This document shows, in pieces, positions 35,810-44,631 of a stretch of 64,000 bases of DNA (positions within the stretch are counted from its first letter, which is position 1; each line of letters begins with the position of its first letter). The position numbers were made by a program, and so were the translations under genes. Location of the stretch: positions 1-64,000 of the forward strand of contig CAZORA010000006.1 in the NCBI GenBank assembly GCA_964582225.1, read 5' to 3'. This DNA comes from Dokdonella_A sp964582225. GTDB taxonomy: Bacteria; Pseudomonadota; Gammaproteobacteria; Xanthomonadales; Rhodanobacteraceae. The notes beneath the pieces are model-generated. The model searched no databases and was not told the origin of the DNA. It saw only the letters and a list, made by a program, of their open reading frames with translations.

Positions 35810-36754
35810 ATGCACGGGCGCTTGGCCCTTTGCTGCGGTTTGATGCTGGGGGTGATCGCCTGGCTGCCGCGGGCCGCGGCAGCGAGCGAGCTCACGGTGC
35901 TGCACAGAGGCCCGCTGCACGAAGCCCTGTTCGCGGTGGCGTTCTCCGGCGCCGACGGGATTGCCGTCGGCGCGGCCGGGGAAATCAGGCAGAGCCAGGA
36001 TGCAGGGCGCAGCTGGATTCGCCTCGCGTCCCCTCCGGTTCCGGTGGCGCTGCTTGGCGTCAGCCTCGACGGCGGCAACGCCGTTGCGGTGGGCCAGGCC
36101 GGAACGATCCTGTTCCGTCGCGGCGGGCAGGAGTGGCAGCAGGCGCAAAGCGGCAGCGAGGAGCGCCTGCTGGCAGTCGACTTGAAAAACGGACTGGCGG
36201 TGGCGGTCGGCGCTTTCGGCACGATCCTGCGCTCTCGCGACGACGGCCGTAGCTGGGAGACGGAACCGGCGGATTGGGGCTCGCTCAACGACGGCACCGA
36301 GCCTCACCTGTACGCAGTGCAGATTTGGGGGGAGGGGCGCGTGACCCTCGCTGGGGAATTCGGCCTGATCCTGCGCTCCGACGATGACGGCGTCAGTTGG
36401 CGTAGGCAGCACAGTGGCACGCGCTCCATTTTCGCGTTGGAGCTGCACGAAGACGGTCGCGGTTTTGCTGTGGGACAGGACGGCTTGGCCCTGGCAACGA
36501 GCGACGGCGGCGAGAGCTGGACGCCGCTCGAACTGGGCACCGCGGCGAACCTGTTTGGCGTCACCTTCAGCGACGACGTGGTTCAAGTCGCCGGCATGTA
36601 TGAGCTCGTGAGCAGCGGCGACGGGGGTCGCAGCTGGCTGCGGCCGAAGGGGCGTACAGGGATCGAGTGGGTTTCCGGGCTGGCGACGGTTCCCGGAACC
36701 CATTCGGCCATCGGAGTGGGCAATTCGGGCGTGATTGCGCAGTTCGATCCGTGA
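35810..36754 (+). CDS. YCF48-like BNR-repeat exported protein
   Basis: A 314-residue protein with a signal peptide (residues 1 to about 27, ending RAAAASE) and a beta-propeller of BNR-type repeats: SQDAGRSW, SRDDGRSW, SDDDGVSW, TSDGGESW and SGDGGRSW, each followed by a variable strand. In photosynthetic organisms the YCF48 fold assists photosystem II assembly, but this context has nothing photosynthetic. Here it probably acts as a periplasmic partner of the RND transporter or DUF1302 porin, with which it commonly clusters. It starts 1 bp after the DUF1329 stop. Confidence 0.82.
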   Translation: MHGRLALCCGLMLGVIAWLPRAAAASELTVLHRGPLHEALFAVAFSGADGIAVGAAGEIRQSQDAGRSWIRLASPPVPVALLGVSLDGGNAVAVGQAGTILFRRGGQEWQQAQSGSEERLLAVDLKNGLAVAVGAFGTILRSRDDGRSWETEPADWGSLNDGTEPHLYAVQIWGEGRVTLAGEFGLILRSDDDGVSWRRQHSGTRSIFALELHEDGRGFAVGQDGLALATSDGGESWTPLELGTAANLFGVTFSDDVVQVAGMYELVSSGDGGRSWLRPKGRTGIEWVSGLATVPGTHSAIGVGNSGVIAQFDP

Positions 36755-36827
36755 GTCGGAGCGACGGTCGCTGCGTTTGCAACTACGGGGTCGATTTCAG
36801 GTCTGCAGGTTCTTTCAGGAGACAACC

Positions 36828-38663
36828 ATGAGCAAATCCTGCCGTGTCAATCCTTTTTTCGTAGCGCTGGCAGCGCTGTCGGTGGCTGGGACGGCGCAGG
36901 CCGAGGACTGGTCGACGACCTTCAGCGGGTTCATCCGCTCGGAAACCGCGGTCAGCGCCACCGGCGACAGCAACGTCTTCAATCAGAACGGCAATCTATT
37001 CAACGGCAAGGAGGTCGTCCGCGTCAGCCCGCTGTTCACCGACACCGCGACGCGCGACGGCGTCAGCCAGGATCAGTGGCTCAACCTGCAGCACTTACGG
37101 GGCGAGCTGAACATGAAGACCCGCTTTGGCGACCACTGGTCGTTCAATGGTCGCCTGCGCGCCATCTTCGACCCGATCTGGTATCGCGAATACGATCCGG
37201 CGCGAATCGGCAGCATGACCACCGCGCACAATTACGGTGAGCCGAACTACTTCCGGTACTACACGCCGGGGAATTCGCGGCCCAATCCGCTGGAGTGGAG
37301 CGGACGCAACTACATGATCGATCTTCCGGCGTTTTTCCTGGAATACGACAGGGGACCGCTGAACCTGCGGCTGGGCAATCAGCAGATTGCCTGGGGACAG
37401 GCGCTGTTCTTCCGCGTGCTGGATGTGCCGGACGGTCTCGATTTCCGCCGCCACTCGATTCTCGACTATGTGCCGGAGGAATATTCCGACAAGCGCGTAC
37501 CGGCGCTCGGCGCGCGACTGACCTATCAGCTGAACGACAGCTGGTTACTGGACAGCTACGTGCAGAAATTCCAGCCGACGATCTATGGCAACGTCAATAC
37601 GCCATATCAGGTGATCCCATCGCAGTTCTCCATTCGCGACACGTACGCGCAGGTGGACCACAAGTTCGACCTCGGGCTGCGCCTCAAGGGCGAGGTCGGC
37701 AATCTGGGGCTGCAGTTCGTGGCGGCGCACCGACGCAACCCGGACGGAGTGTTCGCGTGGACGGAATCCGGAGTGAATCGGGACATTCCGGGCATGCCGG
37801 GCTCCGGCCAGGTGCTTGCCTGCACGCCCTTCGAGGTGGATCCGAGCGGCGTCTGGTCCGCCAACGAGTGGTTCACCTACGCGGCGATGGCGCGGTTGGA
37901 CGGCTTGGCCGGGCTCAACAACGCGGTCAATCAGTTCGCCTGTTCCGGTCTGCTCGGCGCCGTGCCGGCACCGGACATGGACTTCGCGCGACTCGAGCTC
38001 GATCAGTTTTTCCAGCTCGCCGGCGGTCTCGCGCAAGGCGTCCCTGGGCGTGGCGGGCTGCGCGGTTGGCTCTCGCGCAAGTACGTCTCGGAGAACAATG
38101 TCGGCGGCGGCCTGAGCTACGCCTTCTCCGGCGCGCCGGGGTCGCTGTTCGACCAGATGATTCTCAACTGGGAGGTGATGTACACCCCCAACCGCACCTT
38201 CACCTCGCCGGATTTGAGCGTGAACCATCTGCGCACCAGCGAGTGGAGCACGGCGATCACCTTGGAAAACGGTTACCGCTTTTCGGACACCATGCCGGCG
38301 ACGTATTTGATCGCCGAGTTCATGTACAAGTCCAAGAGCGATCTGTTTGGGCGCTATCTGGGCGGCATGGGTGGCGATCCGCTGCACACGCCGCGGGGCG
38401 CGGACAGCTTCAAGGCGTTGACCTTCGCCATCCAGCAGCCGTCCAAGGACCTCGTCTGGCGCTTCGACCTGGCCCTGCTGTATGACCTCGAGGGCGGAGT
38501 CTTGATCCAGCCTGCAGTGCGCTGGAAGCCGAACCGGGGTTGGACCGTAGAGGCCTTCTACAACTACATCAACAGTCATCTGGGCGGAAACCCCAACAAG
38601 AACATTTTTGGTGGGCTTGACCACGCCAAGGAGCTCACGATCCGCGCGGCCTACCAGTTCTGA
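36828..38663 (+). CDS. DUF1302 outer-membrane protein
   Basis: A 611-residue protein with a signal peptide (ending GTAQAED) and a body rich in alternating beta-strand segments ending in an aromatic residue (RAAYQF), the C-terminal signature of outer-membrane barrels. DUF1302 proteins sit next to DUF1329 genes and are thought to be channels for hydrophobic compounds; this is family inference, not shown here. ATG 36828 follows AGGAGAC and gives a clean signal peptide. It is flanked by the two DUF1329 genes. Confidence 0.85.
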   Translation: MSKSCRVNPFFVALAALSVAGTAQAEDWSTTFSGFIRSETAVSATGDSNVFNQNGNLFNGKEVVRVSPLFTDTATRDGVSQDQWLNLQHLRGELNMKTRFGDHWSFNGRLRAIFDPIWYREYDPARIGSMTTAHNYGEPNYFRYYTPGNSRPNPLEWSGRNYMIDLPAFFLEYDRGPLNLRLGNQQIAWGQALFFRVLDVPDGLDFRRHSILDYVPEEYSDKRVPALGARLTYQLNDSWLLDSYVQKFQPTIYGNVNTPYQVIPSQFSIRDTYAQVDHKFDLGLRLKGEVGNLGLQFVAAHRRNPDGVFAWTESGVNRDIPGMPGSGQVLACTPFEVDPSGVWSANEWFTYAAMARLDGLAGLNNAVNQFACSGLLGAVPAPDMDFARLELDQFFQLAGGLAQGVPGRGGLRGWLSRKYVSENNVGGGLSYAFSGAPGSLFDQMILNWEVMYTPNRTFTSPDLSVNHLRTSEWSTAITLENGYRFSDTMPATYLIAEFMYKSKSDLFGRYLGGMGGDPLHTPRGADSFKALTFAIQQPSKDLVWRFDLALLYDLEGGVLIQPAVRWKPNRGWTVEAFYNYINSHLGGNPNKNIFGGLDHAKELTIRAAYQF

Positions 38664-38675
38664 CGGCCGATCGGC

Positions 38676-40055
38676 GTGCATCTCCTGCGCTACAACCGGA
38701 GCCATTCCAGGCGGCTGTTCCTCGACCGATTGGCGCGCGGCGTCGTCGCGGCCGGCGTGCTCGCGCCGTTGGGAAAGGTTCTCGCCGACGCCGGTGACAG
38801 TGGTGCCGCCTACCCGGACGAGTTGCGCTCGCTGGAGGAGTACACGCGCGGACGTATCGGCAGCGGCGACGCGATCGATGCCGGCAACGTCGACCAGGTG
38901 CGCGAGCTGCTCGACCCGGTTCGCTATCGGCAGATCGCAAAGCTCGGACGGCGCCTGCGCGTGCGGAGGTCGACGACCGATCTGATGCAGCTCGGACCGC
39001 GCGACTATCTGCAGGCGAGCCTGCGTAATCAGGGGCTCGCGCGCTTCGACCAGCGCGGCAACGTCGTCACCGGCGACGGGCAGCCCTGGATCGGTGGCAA
39101 CCCGTTTCCGCAGCCGAGCTCCGGCCTCGAGTACTTCGCCGGCCTGACGATGAACTGGGGACGACACGACGCGGCCTTCTACGCAATTCGCGAGACCGAC
39201 CTGTCTCCGCAAGGTGCAGCGCAGTTTCAATATGAATCGGGTTGGGCCGAGTTCGCTACGGTGGGACGCATCCGCCTGCAGCCGCGGCCGAGCCTGCCGG
39301 GGCAGGAAGACAAGCTGCGCTATCAGTCGGTCTTCTATGTGCGTCCAGACGACGTGCGCGGGACTTCGTTCCTGAATGTCTGGGCCTACGACCAGCAGAC
39401 GATGCCGGAACTGTATGGCTACCTGCCGGCGTTCAAGCGGATCCGCAGCTATCCGACCAGCCAACGCTTCGAGCCGCTGATTGCGGGCTCGACCCTCTAC
39501 CTGTCGGATGCCTGGGCCGCCGGCGACCCGTTGCACACCTGGGGCAACTACCGGATCACCGGCCGCGGGCCCTTCCTCGCGGCGGTCGCCGGCGGCTGGA
39601 ATGGCGCGCATCCGAACTGGGAGCACGCCGTACACGGCGGTCCGCAAGGGTTGAGCTTCTTTGACACCGAAGTCGAGCTGGTGCCGGAGGCGGTCGTGGT
39701 GGAGGCCGAACCGCTGCGGTTTCCACGCGCTCCGATCAGCAGAAAGCAGGTCTGGTTCGATGCACGCACCTGCCTGCCAATCGGCATGGTGACCTATGAC
39801 CGGCGCGGCGAACCGTTCCACTCCTTCGACGCCGCGTTTGGCGTCTACCGGGACGGCAGGCACGAGGTTGTCGACGGTCCGCAACCCTACTGGTCCTGGA
39901 CCCACGTGCACGTGTTCGACGTGCAGAGCGGACGCATGACCCGCCTCGAGCAGGTGCGGGCAATCGCCGACGGTCACCAGACCCGCGTCAACGACCCAGA
40001 TCTTTACGACAAATACCTCACCAAAACGGCACTGATGCGCCTTGGAAAGGCCTGA
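38676..40055 (+). CDS. DUF1329 protein, Tat-exported (copy 2)
   Basis: A 459-residue paralogue of the 34423 gene, colinear along its length (GNPFPQPSSGLEY, GTSFLNVWAYDQQTMP, LYLSDAWAAGDPLHTWGN, KQVWFDARTCLPIGMVTYD). The N-terminus SRRLFLDRLARGVVAAGVL is again twin-arginine-like. It starts with GTG 38676, 12 bp after the DUF1302 stop, and ends 3 bp before the first carboxylase gene. Two DUF1329 copies bracketing one DUF1302 gene suggest the pair have specialised, for instance for different legs of periplasmic transfer. Confidence 0.87.
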   Translation: MHLLRYNRSHSRRLFLDRLARGVVAAGVLAPLGKVLADAGDSGAAYPDELRSLEEYTRGRIGSGDAIDAGNVDQVRELLDPVRYRQIAKLGRRLRVRRSTTDLMQLGPRDYLQASLRNQGLARFDQRGNVVTGDGQPWIGGNPFPQPSSGLEYFAGLTMNWGRHDAAFYAIRETDLSPQGAAQFQYESGWAEFATVGRIRLQPRPSLPGQEDKLRYQSVFYVRPDDVRGTSFLNVWAYDQQTMPELYGYLPAFKRIRSYPTSQRFEPLIAGSTLYLSDAWAAGDPLHTWGNYRITGRGPFLAAVAGGWNGAHPNWEHAVHGGPQGLSFFDTEVELVPEAVVVEAEPLRFPRAPISRKQVWFDARTCLPIGMVTYDRRGEPFHSFDAAFGVYRDGRHEVVDGPQPYWSWTHVHVFDVQSGRMTRLEQVRAIADGHQTRVNDPDLYDKYLTKTALMRLGKA

Positions 40056-40058
40056 ATC

Positions 40059-41999
40059 ATGACTCGAGAGCAAGGCAAACTGATCAACATCGACAACGGC
40101 GGCACGCTGACCGACATCTGCGTGGTGCAGGGCGCGCAGGTCTGGCGCACCAAGACCGTGACCACGCCGTATGATCTGTCGAAGTGTTTCATCGAAGGTC
40201 TGCGGAAGGTATCCCGGCAGATTTACGGGGCCGAGGATCTGGTTGCCCTGCTGACCAGTACCGACCATATCCGCTACTCGACCACCCAGGGAACCAATGC
40301 GCTGGTTGAACGCAAGGGTCCGCGCCTCGGGCTGATCTGCGGCGGCACGCTGGAGGCGAGCGCGCTGGCGCGCGATGCACAGGAGCGAAGCCTGTACGCC
40401 GACCTGGTTGGCGATCGAGCGGCAAGCTGCGATCAGGGCGAAGACGAAGAGTCTTTCGCGGCGCACGCCGTCGCTGCCGTGAATGAACTGGCCTCTAGCG
40501 GTGCCAACCGCATCGTCGTGGCTTTCGGCGGACCCGATCGCGTGCAGGCAGAGCAGCGCATCAAGCGCATCCTGCTGCGCAAGTTCCCCCCGCATCTGCT
40601 GGGTGCGCTGCCGATTCTGTACTCGCACGAGCTGGTGAGCGACGACGACGACGTGCGCCGCACATGGACGGCGCTGTTCAACGCCTTTCTGCACCCGACC
40701 ATGGAGCACTTCCTGTACGCCGCCGAACACATGCTGCGCGAGAACCACAATGCCCGGCCACTCTTGATCTTCCGCAATGACGGGCAGTCGGCACGTGTGG
40801 CGCGAACGATCGCCTGCAAGACCTACAGCTCGGGCCCGCGTGGTGGCGTCGAGGGAGCGTGCGCGCTGGCCCGACATTATGGCTTCAAGCGCCTGCTCAC
40901 CGTGGACGTCGGCGGCACCACCACCGACATGGGTCTGGTCGAGGACGGCATGGCGCGGGATCACCTGCGCGGCCGCTTCGAAGGCGTGGAGGTTTCCTTT
41001 CCGATGTGCGAACTGGTCAGCGTCGGAGTGGGCGGCAGCTCCATCATCCGCATGCTGGACGGCGAGCTGCGAGTCGGTCCGGAGAGCGTGGGCAGCGCGC
41101 CGGGACCGGCTTGCTTCGGTTTTGGCGGCACCCAGGCCACCATCACTGATGCCTTTCTGCTGCAGGGGCTGCTCGATCCGGCTTCCTATTTCGGCGGCGA
41201 GCTGCGCATCGACGTGGAGCGCGCGCGCGGCGCGATCGCTGCCAACGTCGGCGCGCCGCTGGGCTTGGCCGAGGATGAGGCCGCCGACGCCATGGAAGTC
41301 GCCTGGATCGACAAGATCGCTTCCAGTCTGCAGCGCTTTCTAACGCCCGGCGGTGATATCACCCTGGCCGCCTTTGGCGGCGGCGGTCCTTTCGTGATCT
41401 GCAAGGTGGCCGAGCGGATCGGGGTCTCTACGGTGATTATCCCGGGGCTCGCAGCAGTCTTTTCGGCGTTCGGGATCGGCTTCTCCGATATCGGGCATTT
41501 CTACGAGGCCGCGCTCTCGGGTGACCCTTCCGGGGATTTCGCACGGGTGCGCGAGCAGCTGCTTGCACAGGCGCGGCACGGCATGTTCGCGGAGGGCTTC
41601 ACGCTGCACGAGTGCCGGATTCAGAGCAGCCTGCGCGTCCGCCGCGGCGAACACGAGCAGATCCTCGCGCTGGACGGCGAGCGGCTGCCAGTCGGACTGC
41701 CCGCGGACGCCGCCCTGACCCTCGTGCTGAACGTGGTCAAGCCGATCCCGCACCCAGAGCTCAGCGGTCGCTTCGGCAACGCGCAGCGCCCCGCACTGGC
41801 CGAGGGCAGCCGCAACCTGCGCATTGCCGGCGCGCGGCGCGAGGTGCCGCTGTACCGAGTCGAGCAGCAGGCAGCCGGCGTCCAGGGGAGCGGCCCAGCG
41901 GTGCTTGAGGCCGATTTCTTCACCTGCCGGGTCGAGCCGGGCTGGCAGTTCGAGTTCAACGCCGGCGGCGACATCCTGCTTCGTCGCGCCACGGCCTGA
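40059..41999 (+). CDS. Ketone carboxylase alpha-like subunit (HyuA family, ApcA-like)
   Basis: A 646-residue (about 70 kDa) hydantoinase A/oxoprolinase-family protein. The first nucleotide loop reads NIDNGGTLTDICVV (about residues 9-22), with Asn where most members have Ile or Val, and the second reads VDVGGTTTDMGLV (about 282-294). A later SVGVGGSSIIRMLDGE and FGGTQATITDAF match the family. Size and position fit the ApcA (70 kDa, alpha) subunit of acetophenone carboxylase, whose HyuA-like subunits carry ATP-dependent activation of bicarbonate or ketone enol. ATG 40059 follows the DUF1329 stop by 3 bp. Confidence 0.82.
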   Translation: MTREQGKLINIDNGGTLTDICVVQGAQVWRTKTVTTPYDLSKCFIEGLRKVSRQIYGAEDLVALLTSTDHIRYSTTQGTNALVERKGPRLGLICGGTLEASALARDAQERSLYADLVGDRAASCDQGEDEESFAAHAVAAVNELASSGANRIVVAFGGPDRVQAEQRIKRILLRKFPPHLLGALPILYSHELVSDDDDVRRTWTALFNAFLHPTMEHFLYAAEHMLRENHNARPLLIFRNDGQSARVARTIACKTYSSGPRGGVEGACALARHYGFKRLLTVDVGGTTTDMGLVEDGMARDHLRGRFEGVEVSFPMCELVSVGVGGSSIIRMLDGELRVGPESVGSAPGPACFGFGGTQATITDAFLLQGLLDPASYFGGELRIDVERARGAIAANVGAPLGLAEDEAADAMEVAWIDKIASSLQRFLTPGGDITLAAFGGGGPFVICKVAERIGVSTVIIPGLAAVFSAFGIGFSDIGHFYEAALSGDPSGDFARVREQLLAQARHGMFAEGFTLHECRIQSSLRVRRGEHEQILALDGERLPVGLPADAALTLVLNVVKPIPHPELSGRFGNAQRPALAEGSRNLRIAGARREVPLYRVEQQAAGVQGSGPAVLEADFFTCRVEPGWQFEFNAGGDILLRRATA

Positions 42000-42028
42000 A
42001 TGGCCGGTCACCCAAGGGTTCAACGCGC

Positions 42029-42463
42029 ATGAAAGTCCTGATTACCGAATATCTCCGCATCGATCTGGAAACCGAGCAGTGGGAGTGCCGTCGCTGCGGC
42101 CATGTGCACGGCAGCGCTCGTGACAACTACAAGCGTGGCCTGCTGGTCTACGACCGCGATCCGGCTGAAATCCACCGACCCCTGCTCGATCCCCACCTGT
42201 ACCAGCGCACCTACGCGCCGGACCCGGCCTGGTGCCGCATCCTCGAGTACTACTGCCCGCGGTGCGGCGTGCTGGTGGAAGCCGAATACCTGCCGCCAGG
42301 GCATCCACCACTGCACGATATCGAGCTCGATATCGACGCCCTGAAGCTGCAGTGGCGGGATCGCGAGGAAGTGCTGGAGCCGCAGCTCGGGCCGGACCTC
42401 GCGCTCGAGAAGGTGCTGCGGCATCGCGCTGCACACGAGGCGGGACATGGCCACGGGCATTGA
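42029..42463 (+). CDS. Ketone carboxylase gamma-like zinc subunit (ApcB-like)
   Basis: A 144-residue (about 16 kDa) protein of the acetone-carboxylase gamma family. Two CxxC pairs (CRRCG near residue 21 and CPRCG near 76) would bind one zinc ion. The tail is His-rich (AHEAGHGHGH). In the acetone and acetophenone carboxylases the small gamma subunit helps assemble the core. Its location between two HyuA-like genes is the order of the acetophenone carboxylase operon and not of acetone carboxylase (A-B-C with gamma last). Confidence 0.85.
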   Translation: MKVLITEYLRIDLETEQWECRRCGHVHGSARDNYKRGLLVYDRDPAEIHRPLLDPHLYQRTYAPDPAWCRILEYYCPRCGVLVEAEYLPPGHPPLHDIELDIDALKLQWRDREEVLEPQLGPDLALEKVLRHRAAHEAGHGHGH

Positions 42464-42472
42464 GGCGACATC

Positions 42473-44611
42473 ATGAAAAGGGTTTCGGTAGACATTGGCG
42501 GCACCTTCACCGACTGCTTCGTCGCCTGGAAAGGGCACCACGTCCAGGGCAAGGCGCTGACCACCCAGAACAATCTGGCGCTTGGGTTCAACGAGGCGCT
42601 GAACGATGCCTGTGCGCAGATTCCGATCGACGCCGCCGAGTTGCTGTCGCAGGTGGACTCCGTGCGCTACGCCACGACTCTCGCCACCAACGCGCTGATC
42701 GAGCGCAAGGGACCGCGGGTGGGGGCGCTGGTCACAACCGGCTTCAAGAGCACGATTCCGCTGTCGCGGGCGCGCGGCTACGGGGTCGGTCTGACCGAGC
42801 CGGAGCAGATGGACATTCCCAATGCGCAGCGTCCGGAGCCGATCGTGTCGATCCCGATGATTCGCGAAGTTCGCGAGCGCATCGACTACCTGGGTCAGGT
42901 GTTCTGGACCCTGGACGAGGGCGACGTGCGGTTGCGTATTCGCGAACTGGTCGACGCCGGCGCGGAGGCGCTGGTGGTCGTGTTCACCAACAGCGTGGTC
43001 AATCCCGCGCACGAACTGCGTGTGCGCGAAATCTTTCTCGAGGAGTATCCGGCCCATCTGCTTGGTTCGATTCCGATGCTGCTGTCGCACCAGGTGGTGG
43101 GGCGCAAGGGCGAATATGCGCGCGGCACCTCGACCATCCTCAACGCCTTCCTGCACCAGACGATGTATCACGGCCTCGGCACGCTCGAGCTCAACTTGCG
43201 CGAGCGTGGCTATCGCAGACCGATGCTGGTGTGCCACAACTCCGGCGGAATGGCGCAGCTCAACTCCACCGACGCGCTGCAGACCGTACATTCCGGCCCG
43301 GTCTGCGGTATCGCCGCGAGTGAGCACCTGGCGCATTCGGCCGGGCTCGGCAACGTGGTGGCGACCGACATGGGCGGCACCAGCTTCGATATCGGCATCG
43401 TCGATCAGGGCGGAGTCAAGCACTATGACTTCAACCCCGTGGTCGATCGCTGGGCAGTCTCGATCCCAATGGTCCAGCTGGTCACGCTGGGCGCCGGGGG
43501 CGGCTCGATCGCGCACTATGACCGGGTGTTCGGTTCGATTGCGATCGGCCCGCGCTCGGCCGGCTCCGATCCTGGCCCGGCCTGCTACGACCGTGGCGGT
43601 CTGGAGCCGACGGTGACTGACGCCGATCTGGTCCTCGGCTATCTGGATCCCGACAACTATGCCGATGGCCGCATCCCGCTCAACCCGCGTCGGGCCAGAC
43701 GGGCGATCGAGGACCACCTTTGCGACGAACTGGACATCGGTCTGATCGATACCGCCAAGCTGATCAAACAGGGCGTCGACGCCAGTATGGCCAACGGCAT
43801 CGCAACCCAGCTGCGCACCAGGGGCTATGAGCCGCGTGACTTCACTATCCTGAGCTACGGCGGAAACGGGCCGTTGCACGCCTGCGGTATTGCCAACGTG
43901 CTGGGTGTGAACCGCATTTTCGCGCCGCCCTATTCACCCACCTTCTCAGCCTGCGGTGCCGGCAACGTGAACCAGATGCACATCCACGAGATGAGCACCT
44001 GGACCGTGCTCTTCAACGCGATCGAGAAATCGTTCTTCGAGGACTACGCAAGCTTCAACCGCAGCGTCGAGGAACTCGAGCGGCGTGGCCGCGAGGATCT
44101 GCTGCGCCAGGGCCTCGACGAGACCGACATCCGCTATCGCCTGGAGCTCGACATGCGCTATGGCGACCAGCGCGTGCAGACCGCCGTCATCACCCCGATG
44201 AATCGCCTGCGCTCGCAGAAAGACGTGCTCGACCTGATCGCGCAGTTCCACGATAGCTATGGAGCGCGCTTCGGCGAGGGCAGCCAGTCGCCCGAAGCCG
44301 GCGTGCGCATCAACACCATCCGGGTCTGCTCCTTTGTGGAGCAGCCGCGGGTCAAGTTCGAGCGGCTGCAGCTCAACGGCGTGGAGCGCCCGGCGCCGCC
44401 GGCGCGCGCCCACCGCGACTGCCACTTCGTCGGCTTCGACGGCGCGATCGGCACCCCGATCCACGGCGAGGACGCGCTGCTGGAAGGCACCCGGATCGAC
44501 GGCCCGGCGATCATCACCACGCGCGCCACGACCTATCTGGTCGAACCCGGTTGGACCTTCCGTGCGGTGGCCCAGGGCGGCGTCTGGTTCGTGCGCAGCA
44601 CGGACGCGTGA
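42473..44611 (+). CDS. Ketone carboxylase alpha-prime-like subunit (HyuA family, ApcC-like)
   Basis: A 712-residue (about 78 kDa) hydantoinase A-family protein with the canonical VDIGGTFTDCFV at residues 5-16 and ATDMGGTSFDIGIV near 297, both phosphate-binding loops of the sugar-kinase/Hsp70 fold. Other marks: TTLATNALIERKGPRVG, LSYGGNGPLHACGIA and FSACGAGNVNQM. Paralogous to the 40059 product but with standard loops and a longer C-terminus. It starts 9 bp after the gamma gene. Not a hydantoinase by context. Confidence 0.87.
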   Translation: MKRVSVDIGGTFTDCFVAWKGHHVQGKALTTQNNLALGFNEALNDACAQIPIDAAELLSQVDSVRYATTLATNALIERKGPRVGALVTTGFKSTIPLSRARGYGVGLTEPEQMDIPNAQRPEPIVSIPMIREVRERIDYLGQVFWTLDEGDVRLRIRELVDAGAEALVVVFTNSVVNPAHELRVREIFLEEYPAHLLGSIPMLLSHQVVGRKGEYARGTSTILNAFLHQTMYHGLGTLELNLRERGYRRPMLVCHNSGGMAQLNSTDALQTVHSGPVCGIAASEHLAHSAGLGNVVATDMGGTSFDIGIVDQGGVKHYDFNPVVDRWAVSIPMVQLVTLGAGGGSIAHYDRVFGSIAIGPRSAGSDPGPACYDRGGLEPTVTDADLVLGYLDPDNYADGRIPLNPRRARRAIEDHLCDELDIGLIDTAKLIKQGVDASMANGIATQLRTRGYEPRDFTILSYGGNGPLHACGIANVLGVNRIFAPPYSPTFSACGAGNVNQMHIHEMSTWTVLFNAIEKSFFEDYASFNRSVEELERRGREDLLRQGLDETDIRYRLELDMRYGDQRVQTAVITPMNRLRSQKDVLDLIAQFHDSYGARFGEGSQSPEAGVRINTIRVCSFVEQPRVKFERLQLNGVERPAPPARAHRDCHFVGFDGAIGTPIHGEDALLEGTRIDGPAIITTRATTYLVEPGWTFRAVAQGGVWFVRSTDA

Positions 44612-44631
44612 GCATTACGGGAGAAAGATCC

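Noticed and set aside
35810..36754. Photosystem II assembly factor
   Set aside because: The YCF48-like repeats are real but no photosynthesis genes are present and the context is catabolic.
37545..40964. Very long minus-strand open frame
   Set aside because: It is antisense to the DUF1302, DUF1329 and HyuA genes, has low-complexity composition and no known domain; a by-product of high GC.
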